Source: Albugo candida (Eukaryota; Oomycota; Peronosporomycetes; Albuginales). Taken from it: 64,000 bases of DNA. Within the stretch, counting starts at the first letter, position 1. Each line of letters opens with the position of its first letter. This document shows, piece after piece, positions 1 to 9,600 of the stretch. Below the pieces are notes generated by a model. The model worked only from the letters and a program-made list of their open reading frames with translations. It was not told where the DNA came from and searched no databases. The DNA is taken from positions 558,001 through 622,000 of the forward strand of contig JBDOQK010000011.1 of the NCBI GenBank assembly GCA_040437565.1, read 5' to 3'. The position numbers were made by a program, and so were the translations under genes.

Positions 1-570
1 GTACACTCTGCATGCTGACAGAATCGACTTCCACCATGACTAGCACAATATCCACCTCGTTGAGCACCTTTGGTACATCCTTGTTTATCGCAGCGTTGAC
101 CGCCACCATGGGCTCGACAAAGGCCACCGCCCTGACTACTCTTGATACACCCGGCTACTTGGCACCGTATACCTCCACCGTGTGCTTTNNNNNNNNNNNN
201 NNNNNNNNNNNNNNNNNNNNNNNNNNNNNNNNNNNNNNNNNNNNNNNNNNNNNNNNNNNNNNNNNNNNNNNNNNNNNNNNNNNNNNNNTCCTTTTTTTCG
301 AGCTGGTTTATTGCAGTCATTGTAATCGCATCGTTTTCCACCTCCATGTTCAGCACAGAATCCTCCTCCACGATCATTCTTTGTACACTCTGCATGCTGA
401 CAGAATCGACTTCCACCATGACTAGCACAATATCCACCTCGTTGAGCACCTTTGGTACATCCTTGTTTATCGCAGCGTTGACCGCCACCATGGGCTCGAC
501 AAAGGCCACCGCCCTGACTACTCTTGATACACCCGGCTACTTGGCACCGTATACCTCCACCGTGTGCTTT
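1..570. other. Assembly gap 1 (189-288) with duplicated flank
   Basis: There are 100 Ns at 189-288. Bases 1-188 recur at 383-570 with no difference that I noticed. The right contig begins 94 bases before the shared stretch, so the left contig should extend beyond the window edge. It falls inside the repeat gene. Confidence 0.85.
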
Positions 571-891
571 GCAAAGTCCATTCGATTGGGATGCCTTGGT
601 GCATCCAATATGATTACATCGTTTACCTCCGCCATGACGAATGCAAAGCCCTTGACCCTGACTACTACGATCACAACCTTCGACCATGCATCGTCTACCC
701 CCACCATGTGCTTTACATAAGCCTTTCGAACGAACTCTTCTTCTGCAATTTGCGTACTTACAAACGCGATTCAATGTATTTGATTCATCCAAATTCTCGG
801 AACAAATGTCATTTATGTATTTCTCATCAATAGCGGGTTTTCTGATGTAGACATCATCATTTGTAGTAGTCTTGCTGCTACTATTACTCAT
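289..891 (-). CDS. Cys/HGGG tandem-repeat protein (WRKY19-like, oomycete type), C-terminus lost in gap
   Basis: The protein has a short Ser/Thr-rich N-terminus of about 40 residues. Seven near-perfect 24-residue units then follow up to the gap, each with the pattern C-x4-C-x9-C-x2-HGGG. The regular Cys/His spacing looks like a small zinc-binding module. Proteins built from this repeat are common in oomycetes and are often auto-annotated 'WRKY19-like', although no WRKY domain is visible here. The function is unknown. I start at the ATG at 891, because the reading frame only extends upstream to a GTG. The C-terminal part runs into the 100-N gap. Bases 1-188 beyond the gap repeat 383-570 and encode the same repeat units. 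The number of units is therefore uncertain, since tandem repeats plus an unmerged contig overlap can collapse or inflate it. The identity as this repeat family is firm; a role in DNA binding is only inference. Confidence 0.75.
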
Positions 892-927
892 TCGGCTTTT
901 TATGCATTTAACAACGAGATTTGGCAC

Positions 928-1609
928 CGAATTAAGACGTGAGTATCACTGAGTATATAGGCGACAATGATGTTTTTATCTGTTCAGTGCAAAAAAAGTG
1001 AGATCAGCTCTGTCAGAGGTGAGTCATGTAAAAGAGGTCTCTACCAAATAAGTTGCTGTGGTGGCGATGAGTTTACGGCTTTTTTTATGTGCCAATTTCT
1101 TGAATAATGGCCAGTTTGACGCGATTAGATCCCACAAGCAATGTAATCTTATTTTTTATATGTGATGGGCTCACTCTATGCTTCAGAATTGTTCGAATGA
1201 CCACACTTTTACAGCCTGCAACCTCATACAAAAGGAGTGACATTTACAGATTAGATTATTGCTGCTCTATAAAACGCCTTGGAGTCATGCTACACGCACA
1301 CATGTAAAAATTAGAATGTTGAATGTACCGGTCCGTTGAGATGCGTTAGAATCATCTCCATTGCTCTTTCGATGATGCGCAGATGGACAGAATGGCGTTG
1401 TATCACATTAGACGGGATGATTACAAGGTCAGGTAACTATAGCATATCGCATTTGTGCACCTAGCCCGGTGCTTTTACAAAGCGCAACATCAGAAATTGG
1501 AAAGGCACACATATTCTTGCTATATCACCACTATGTTCAGTAGCTCTATACGTGTATAAAGGGTAGAGTAAACAAGTTTGCTGAACCAATCACAAATTCT
1601 GGTTGAAAA
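928..1609. other. Intergenic, no gene recognised
   Basis: This is the divergent promoter interval between the repeat protein (-) and METTL17 (+). It holds only short open stretches without recognisable domains. A TATA-like run sits about 60 bp before the METTL17 ATG, but I would not call it as an element. Confidence 0.4.
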
Positions 1610-3838
1610 ATGATTCCATTCCAACAAAAACAGATTTTACGCAATGTTCGTTTCTCTATCTTTGCGCATATCAATGCATACTTCTCTTCCAAACCCATAA
1701 AAATCTCACAACCGCTTCAATCTGAGAATACTAACAAAAAAAGCAATCAAAATGGGGTGATTTATGACGTGAAAACCACAGTAACTCGATTGAAAGAGAA
1801 TGTCGAAATGATTAGCGATATTCAGAATTTGAGCAAAAACGGACTCACAGAGCGTCTGGAGATGCCAATGGAATTAGTTAGGCGTCTGTCCACTCTCACG
1901 AAACAGCGCTCTCATTCGCAATTGGAAGATCTAAATCTAAATTATATTCGAGATGGTGAGAACGCTCGGAAATTTCCCCGTGACACGCATGAAACTCCTG
2001 TTGGCTGGACAACTAGCCAAGTGGCGCAGATACCCGCTTACTCATACGGACCATCGGAAACACTTGCGTATTTGGCGTATGAAATCGACGCGAGTTACGC
2101 TACAATTTATAATGTCTTTCGTCAACTAAGAAATAAAGACCAGCACTTTCGCCCGACTTCGATGATTGATTTTGGTTCCGGTCCGGGTACAGCATCATGG
2201 GCAGCCAGAGAATTTTTTGATGAATCTATACAGAAACATCAAATTGTTGAAACGAGTCAGGCAATGACCGATGCGGCACAAGTTGTAATGGAAGGGTTTA
2301 ATGGATTTAGTATTCGTCGATCGTTGGATGAATTGCGCAGTGAAGTGCTTTTGAACATCAAATACGATTTCATCGTATTAAACTATGTCTTGTCGGAAAT
2401 CACAAACGATTTTGAGCGAGTAAAAATCATGTCAGTTCTATGGGAGTTGCTATCAGAGGATGGATACTTGGTGATTGTGGACCGTGGGAGTCCATGGGGC
2501 TCCCATCAAGTCCGTTCCGCTCGTCAATTTATACTCGATTCCGTTAATAGTACTGCGGATTTCAGCGTCCAGGTAGTAGCACCATNNNNNNNNNNNNNNN
2601 NNNNNNNNNNNNNNNNNNNNNNNNNNNNNNNNNNNNNNNNNNNNNNNNNNNNNNNNNNNNNNNNNNNNNNNNNNNNNNNNNNNNNGTGAAGTGCTTTTGA
2701 ACATCAAATACGATTTCATCGTATTAAACTATGTCTTGTCGGAAATCACAACCGATTTTGAGCGAGTAAAAATCATGTCAGTTCTATGGGAGTTGCTATC
2801 AGAGGATGGATACTTGGTGATTGTGGACCGTGGGAGTCCATGGGGCTCCCATCAAGTCCGTTCCGCTCGTCAATTCATACTCGATTCCGTTAATAGTACT
2901 GCGGATTTCAGCGTCCAGGTAGTAGCACCATGTCCCCACAATGAACAGGTACCTGTTACTTCGTCACTATTCTCTGAAATCTCGTAAATACTGATTGGAA
3001 ACTCAAGTGTCCTGCCAGGAAAGGTACCTGGTGTCATTTTGTTCAGCGATCGCCTGTAGTCATTCGACCTCGGGATGGAACAGCAAGAAGATGGCATAAC
3101 CAAAAAGGCTCCAAGTTTTCGTACGCGGTGATGAAAAGGAGCCCAGGATTGTGCAAGAGCGAAACAGAGGACAGTCCATCGAAAGCATCACTAGCTCGTA
3201 TGATTCGGTATGAAATTGTCACTTGTTTTCAGCTCATACCCATCGTTCATTTTTTGTGCTGTAGCGCACCTCTCCTGGCAAAACGAAACGTGATTCTGGA
3301 TCTGTGCACTCCACAAGTATGTACTTGCGTAAAATCGCGCTTTTGCAGGTTTCGTGAACTAATCCAATTCTTCAGGGAATCATTGAGCGACGGACTGTCA
3401 CAAAAGGTACTTCNNNNNNNNNNNNNNNNNNNNNNNNNNNNNNNNNNNNNNNNNNNNNNNNNNNNNNNNNNNNNNNNNNNNNNNNNNNNNNNNNNNNNNN
3501 NNNNNNNNNNNNNAAGCATCACTAGCTCGTATGATTCGGTATGAAATTGTCACTTGTTTTCAGCTCATACCCATCGTTCATTTTTTGTGCTGTAGCGCAC
3601 CTCTCCTGGCAAAACGAAACGTGATTCTGGATCTGTGCACTCCACAAGTATGTACTTGCGTAAAATCGCGCTTTTGCAGGTTTCGTGAACTAATCCAATT
3701 CTTCAGGGAATCATTGAGCGACGGACTGTCACAAAAGGTACTTCTATGCGTGAAGTGTATCGAGCTGCTAGAAAAGCGCATTGGGGGGCGGAATGGCCCA
3801 ACGACGCAAATACCTATCGCGAAGACGATAAATCTTGA
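1610..3838 (+). CDS. METTL17: Mitoribosome assembly factor METTL17/Rsm22 (split by two gaps)
   Basis: This is an Rsm22-family methyltransferase-like protein that acts in small mitoribosomal subunit assembly. A basic, Ser-rich N-terminus (MIPFQQKQILRNVRFS...) fits a mitochondrial presequence. The Rossmann core includes YGPSETLAYLAYE and DFGSGPGTASWAA. After removing the contig overlaps, the exons are 1610-2339 joined to 2686-2948, then 3008-3207, 3596-3647 and 3707-3838. The introns are 51-59 nt, and the splices give 458 residues, close to human METTL17. Four cysteines match the reported Fe-S ligands in order: CPHNEQ-C (spacing 6), then WCH (spacing 8), then LDLC. The last exon reads RRTVTKGTSMREVYRAARKA, typical of the family C-terminus. 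It converges on the core 2 gene with 112 bp between stops. The exon 3 acceptor at 3595 was chosen because the nearer AG leads to an in-frame stop. Confidence 0.88.
2340..2931. other. Assembly gap 2 (2586-2685) with duplicated flank, two base differences
   Basis: 2340-2585 and 2686-2931 are the same 246 bases apart from two substitutions: a2406 versus c2752 (Asn/Thr in METTL17) and t2530 versus c2876 (silent). This is a contig overlap left unmerged, and the copies may be two haplotypes. Confidence 0.9.
3183..3744. other. Assembly gap 3 (3414-3513) with duplicated flank
   Basis: 3183-3413 recurs as 3514-3744 (231 bases) on either side of 100 Ns. Both copies carry METTL17 exon 3 and part of exon 4. 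Only one copy should be counted. Confidence 0.9.
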
Positions 3839-3950
3839 GCGAATGTGGCGAACTAAGACCTTATATCAAGTGCGTATTTGGTGCTTACACTCTGTACCTT
3901 TCAGCCTGCCTACGAGATGCAATAGTTGTTGTGAATCACAGTTGTTACCA

Positions 3951-5297
3951 CTACTTGAGTTTCGGCAACACTTCCTGGAGATGAGGTACATTGCTCAGTC
4001 TACCAACGGATGCCAAAGACGGAGTTTTCTTCAGGCTTTGATGGGCTAAATGCATAATAGAGTTTGCTGTGACTCCATCAAACGATGAGTTTTGCGTTGG
4101 TACCGAAGATTGAGCAAATGCGGCTGAACCCAACAACGCCATACGACTGGAGCGCACGTTTGACTCGTTCAGAACGTTTAAGGTGGCCATAGACTTTGCG
4201 GCATCGAGTTCTTTTTGTGACGACAAATTTGATGCAATTTTTTTCAACTCAGTCGTAAGTCGGTCAACCAACGCTCCAGCTTCTTCAGGTGAAGCATACC
4301 CCATAGCTCCAAACAAGCCTACATCGTCGTAACCAACAAGGAAGCTTTGCAAATTGGTGCCACGCAAACGTGAAGTTAGCAACGCCTTTAGAACTTGGCA
4401 AGTCGCAAAATCGTTGCTACTCCTACCACCGGTCTGGAAGCCAAGCGCAACATAAGTATGAGCCTGAGATAGATTCTTTACGCGATATTCGCCACCAACG
4501 TATTTCGCGGCAGGCGTCTCGCTGGTGGTCGATGATGTGGGCAATTCACTGAAGTATGCCGTTGCCATACTAGTCAACAGCTCATGTTTGATTCCGTACC
4601 CAGTGATAGCCGAATTGGATTTATTGATGTGCGAATCGTAAAAATTCCACAGAGTTTCACCGTCAAATCTTTCCAGATTGTCCAAAGAATAAACAGGACG
4701 ACCCAGCGATACATCATCGTAAAAAGCTGCAGCATGGAGAGCTTCCATGACTGACGCTTCACCATTCATCAAAAGATCTTCATAATCGCTTTTGCAATTT
4801 TGTTTCATTGTCTTAATGTCCCAATCATGAAAGCAAGGAGTGAGAGTTGACTCGGAAATAATAACAAATGCGTCTTCCACGTTCTCCGGTAATACATTTA
4901 TGTGGTATTGTACAAAATCTCGTCCTGCCTGCTTCTCAATAATTCCGCCAATCTTCTCAATGTCACGATATAAACGAAGGTCAGATCGCAATTTGGTCGA
5001 GCGAAACGCCATTTTTGAAAACAAGTGCGATAGACCAGCATTTGCGTCCGTTTCCGTGCTGCTTCCCGCTTTGATGTAAATTCCCAACGAGACAACGGGT
5101 GTGTATCCATCATCAGATGCTGTTTTCAGACCGGATGGCGTAACAGATACTTTGATTGTGCCACCGTTTGAATTAGCAGCACTGGCGCTGAAATTAGCCT
5201 TTGGAAAATAAGAAGATAGTGATTGTCGATGGGTTTTGTGCGATTGCATCAACCTCGAAGCAATCAGCTTGGTGTTTAGCAGCTTGTGCGTCCTCAT
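3951..5297 (-). CDS. QCR2: Cytochrome bc1 complex core protein 2 (M16 peptidase family, non-catalytic)
   Basis: This is an M16 metallopeptidase-fold protein of 448 residues, the length of complex III core 2 (UQCRC2). It is a structural subunit on the matrix side of respiratory complex III. The place of the zinc motif HxxEH reads SHLFSKMAF, so the first His is kept while Glu and the second His are Ser and Lys. That argues against a catalytic processing-peptidase beta subunit. The later M16 half is present (QAHTYVALGFQTGGRSS, GYDDVGLFGAMGY). The frame is open upstream to 5435, but that would overlap the SPT4 start. The ATG at 5297 gives a basic, Ser-rich mitochondrial presequence (MRTHKLLNTKLIASRL...), so I choose it. 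It diverges from SPT4 with 93 bp between start codons. MPP-alpha is the main alternative, but the glycine-rich loop typical of MPP-alpha is not obvious. Confidence 0.82.
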   Translation of the reverse strand: MRTHKLLNTKLIASRLMQSHKTHRQSLSSYFPKANFSASAANSNGGTIKVSVTPSGLKTASDDGYTPVVSLGIYIKAGSSTETDANAGLSHLFSKMAFRSTKLRSDLRLYRDIEKIGGIIEKQAGRDFVQYHINVLPENVEDAFVIISESTLTPCFHDWDIKTMKQNCKSDYEDLLMNGEASVMEALHAAAFYDDVSLGRPVYSLDNLERFDGETLWNFYDSHINKSNSAITGYGIKHELLTSMATAYFSELPTSSTTSETPAAKYVGGEYRVKNLSQAHTYVALGFQTGGRSSNDFATCQVLKALLTSRLRGTNLQSFLVGYDDVGLFGAMGYASPEEAGALVDRLTTELKKIASNLSSQKELDAAKSMATLNVLNESNVRSSRMALLGSAAFAQSSVPTQNSSFDGVTANSIMHLAHQSLKKTPSLASVGRLSNVPHLQEVLPKLK

Positions 5298-5390
5298 TTT
5301 CCCTCGAATGAGCAGCTTTGGATTAGCGGCTCTCGGTTTCCTTTCGAATAGACACCCGCGCTGTATTACGATTATCTCGGAACTATTAGC

Positions 5391-5885
5391 ATGCGACTTG
5401 ATGACGAAGATGAACTCGAGGATGCTATAATTCACGCTGATATTCCAAACACATTTAGAGAGCTACGAGCGTGTCTGACATGCTCATTAGTGAAAACATT
5501 TACTCAATTTTACGATACAGGATGTGAGAATTGTGCGTTCTTACAAATGGCTGATAATCGACAGCGTGTTGCAGAGTGTACTACCGCTCATTATGATGGG
5601 TAGGACTTGAATTACCTGTTTGTATTGATCTGCTGCACGTAACGTTATATTTTGAGCAGTATGATTGCATTGATGCGACCAAAGGAAAGCTGGGTGGCAA
5701 AATGGCAACGACTTGGTACGACATAATCAATTACATGTGCATTTATTCGTGTACTATCATAGAACTCTGTCTGACTAGTCCGGATGGTTCCGGGGATTTA
5801 TGCTGTATCGGTCACGGGAGAACTACCAGAGTCGATCGCTCGCTATCTCGAAGATCGTAACATTCCTTATCGAGGCAAAACGTAA
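5391..5885 (+). CDS. SPT4: Transcription elongation factor SPT4
   Basis: Spt4 is the small zinc-finger partner of Spt5 (DSIF), which keeps RNA polymerase II processive. Three exons (5391-5599, 5660-5715, 5779-5885) with introns of 60 and 63 nt give 123 residues, about the usual size. The zinc motif is RACLTCSLVKT ... DTGCENC. The conserved Spt4 core follows (RPKESWVAKWQRL, VPGIYAVSVTGELPE), ending RNIPYRGKT. The first intron splits the codon in YDG|MIAL. The start is the ATG at 5391, just upstream of an acidic leader (MRLDDEDELED). It shares a bidirectional 93-bp promoter with core protein 2. Confidence 0.92.
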
Positions 5886-6697
5886 ACGTTGAATAAGATC
5901 GTGTGTGCGACTATCATCCATCATTGTGTACTTTTACTACAAAGTTGGCTGAACGGTGTCACTGAGACAACGTGGTGTCACGAACTACATTCTAGCTTTT
6001 GCGAACCAAAAGCTGATAGAAGGTGCTGGGAATGCTTTGAAAGGCTTGACCCTGAGCACAGTAGAACACACCTGACGTGAAGTGATCCTCCACGACAAAA
6101 CGAAACTTGCAATAACAGCAAGAAGATAGCTCTTGTTCATGATAATGTCCTCTAAGACTGCATTTTGACCAAGAAAGCTCCGTGCGGTGCTTCATCGATT
6201 CGACTTGATACATATGTAAACTTTGGTATAACGATTCAAGCATCAGATGTCTCACGATGTGTGGGCTCCTCCAACGCTTTACACGATCGCTACCTTACAC
6301 GCTGTAATTATTTGCATATTTCTGGCAACTTGTTGACATGAATTGCACCCGATTTTTGCGCAATACTTTCTTTTGACTGTTTCAAGGATTTCGTTACACT
6401 GTTTATATGGCTCTATAACTACTTCCTCATCCCATTAGCCGTCGACCGTGTGGATATCACTATAGTCTTTGCTCAAGCAATACTTAATTTCTTTATGTCG
6501 CAAGACAGCCAGCAAATGTGTACCCAACCGCTTAGACAAAGTACGATCGACATCCGTGTCGCATGAGCCCGTCAAAATTCGAAGAATCTGTACTGAATCT
6601 CAAGCTTTTATCCTCTTACATAGCGACTACCTTGTCACCAGTCTATCACAAAAGTGGCCACGCAATAGCTAGCAATTGAGCAAGCAGTCAGCCATCA
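5886..6697. other. Intergenic, no gene confirmed
   Basis: This is the stretch between SPT4 and TOR. A minus-strand open stretch at 5992-6255 contains a C-x2-C followed by KFRFVVEDHF, faintly like the end of NDUFS6. The rest of that family's motif is missing, so I do not call it. Only short open stretches are present otherwise. Confidence 0.35.
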
Positions 6698-9600
6698 ATG
6701 CAAACTGTATCTGCCAACACTTCGCTTTCCGAGCGTGAAGATCCGCTCACTTCTATTCTAACTCAATTCGTCAAACGTATCAGAGTAAAAGATGCAGTTC
6801 TTCGTGAAAAACGCGCTCAAGAACTCGCACATTTAATCGCAACACTCAGCCGGCAGCTAAACTCCGAAACATACACAAAACTCCTCGCACACGTTGCTCC
6901 TCAACTGTTTGAGCTCTTGCAATCTCCGTACGAACACGAGCAACTGGGTGGCCTTGTTGCGATCAACTTACTCATTGAATTCGCGACAGAAGATCATATT
7001 ATTCGCTTTGCCAATTACCTTCGCCATTTTATCGCACAATCGGCTGCTCCAAAGACACAGCAAGCACTTCTTATTGCAGCAAAAGTACTGGGACGACTAG
7101 CTTCGGTCAATACGATAAATGGGAACGGAATCAGCGGAACTTTGGTCGCAGCGTGTGTTGATTTTGAAGTCAAAAGAGCTTTCGAATGGCTGCAAGGAGA
7201 TCGTCAGGAACCAATTTTCAGTCAAAGAAGACTTGCAGCATGTTTTGTATTGAAGGAATTGGCACGAGCAGCTCCGACACTCTTTCATATTAATTTGAAT
7301 ATGTTTTTTCAGTCAATTTGGGGACCCATTCGCGATCTTCGTACTGAAATAAGACAGGCAGCCACGCAGGCGCTTAGTGCATGTTTGGAGCTCATTGCTT
7401 TACGTCAAACCCGTCATCGTGTTCAGTGGTACTGCAAGGTTTATGACCAAGTATTTGCAGGATTGGACAAGTCACATGCAATAGAGCGTGCTAATTTTCG
7501 TGAAGGGAATGCTGCATGCTCCAACTATGCACCAGAATCGATCTCAGAGTCGAGCACGGAAGCTCGAACCAGCTTTAGACGTGGTGTCATCTCGTCCGGC
7601 TCTCAATCAGCTTCACATCACAGCACCTCGCTTCACTCACATGAATCTCGTTCTAAACATCCCGGCCTCGGGCCTCCCATGTCATGGGAAGCAGCACATG
7701 GTTCCCTTCTTGTGATTGCTGAAATGCTCAAGAACACGGGTGGATTTATGATTCCAAGGTTTCACCAGGTCTGTGAGACTGTCTTACTCTATAGAGATGC
7801 CAAGAATAAACTTGTCAATCGCACAGTGTGCTTGTTACTTCCTCAGCTAGCATCCTTTTGTCCAGAAGCCTTTGTACGTCATTACTTGGAAGATACTGTG
7901 CTTCACTTACTCAAACAGATTGAAACATGCTCAACTATTCCGTCGTCATCTTCACTCAGGCAAGCAGCAAACGCTTCTAGAATGGGACTACCTTATCACG
8001 ATGGACTTGGGACCTCCGTGAAATCAAATCTCGCTGGATTCAGCGAAACTATCAATGTCAATCGGTATGGTGGTAGCATTGTGGGCTTTTCCGAGCGTGG
8101 TATTGCCTTCTTTGCACTCGGCCAATTGGCATTAGCGGTCGGGAAGATTGATATGTGCCCATATCTACCTGCAATTCTCAAACTAGTTCGAGAGAGTCTC
8201 TCCCCTTACAATGTGACTCGACCGAATCATCGAGGGAACACAGCCTCTGACTATGGTACACAATGGACTGATGAGAGTATGGGTCTTGGATTAGGTAGTT
8301 CGAATCGACAGACACGATATAAAACGAAAAACAAGCTATTTTGCATCGAAACTTGGGATTGTGTCGCCAATTTGGCACAATGTCTTGGAGAAGAATTGAC
8401 ACCTTATATACACGATCTGATGGAGACCATGCTGCAAAATGAGCTATCCGATATACTCGTAAGTGCGCTCACAAATATCGTGGCCAATGTTTCCAGTGCG
8501 TTGTTTATGGTACAAGAACGACTATTGAATGAGATTTCAATAAGTCTGCGGGGAGTTCCATTTTTCGGAAATGAATTTGATGAGTTGACTGCACAAAGAC
8601 CACGGCATCTGAAGGAGTCTCCCGCTTTGATGGCTCAGCGACTGAGACCGGTGTCGGAATCCTCCACCGGGATTTGGGAAAGCGGTAATCTCGAACCGGG
8701 AATGGATCGATCGAAAGCACCATCTTCTAACCCGAGCGAGCAAAAAGACAGCTCCATTACGTCGTGGTTTTCGGCTTTGAGCAAAATTGGATCAGCTTTC
8801 AACCTCGACGACAACGGATTTGCGATACATATGGAGGACCCAAGCAGTCAAAGCTCAAGCAATTTGCCCGCCAGTACGACTTTATGCAAAGGAGAGACTT
8901 ACTCGGAACGTGATGCGATTCTTCTGTCACTTACAACACTCAGTTGTTTCGACTTTTATGGCAATTTTAGTCTTTTACCGTTCACCAAAGACTGTGTGGC
9001 GCTGTACCTGCAGAGTCCGGATCCGCGTATACGTCAACAAGCCGTCGTCACGTGCACCAAACTTCTCATATTCTCTGCTGAATCAAAGGTGCAAAGTAGA
9101 GCTTCTTACGAGACAACTTTTGCCTGGCCACGCATCTCCAAACGAGGACCGAGTGGTCGTGTCATGGATACCATCTTGACTCGATTACTTCAAGTAGGCT
9201 TGTCCGACACCGACGTTAATGTCCGTCTATCTGTGCTTGTCTCCTTTCTCAACGCCAGTTTCGACGAGTTTTTGTGTCAGGAACAGCACTTGAATATGTT
9301 GCTAAAGCTCCTCAATGATGAACAAGCAGTCATTCGAGAGCATACAATGCAACTTTTGGACCGATTAGCTCCCTTGAATCCAGCATTTGTGATGCCTTCT
9401 CTTAGAAGAATGCTTATACAGCTACTTACGGAATTGAGACATGCTCCCGTACCTCCCAAAGATTTCGATTTACGTGAGCAAAGTACTCGTCTTTTTGGTC
9501 AGCTGATTCGAACTACGCAGCATCTAGTGGACCCATACCTTGTGCCGATACTACAAGTGCTCATTCCAACTCTTGTGCATGGGAGTCATCACACATCGCT

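Noticed and set aside
142-720. Long plus-strand open frame opposite the Cys/HGGG repeats
   Set aside because: It is the antisense of the repeat array; the Thr/Ser-rich product is a by-product of the repeat codons.
5992-6255. Minus-strand open stretch with C-x2-C and KFRFVVEDHF, possibly NDUFS6
   Set aside because: The conserved upstream glycine/GHP part and first Cys are missing, and no splice pattern recovers them.
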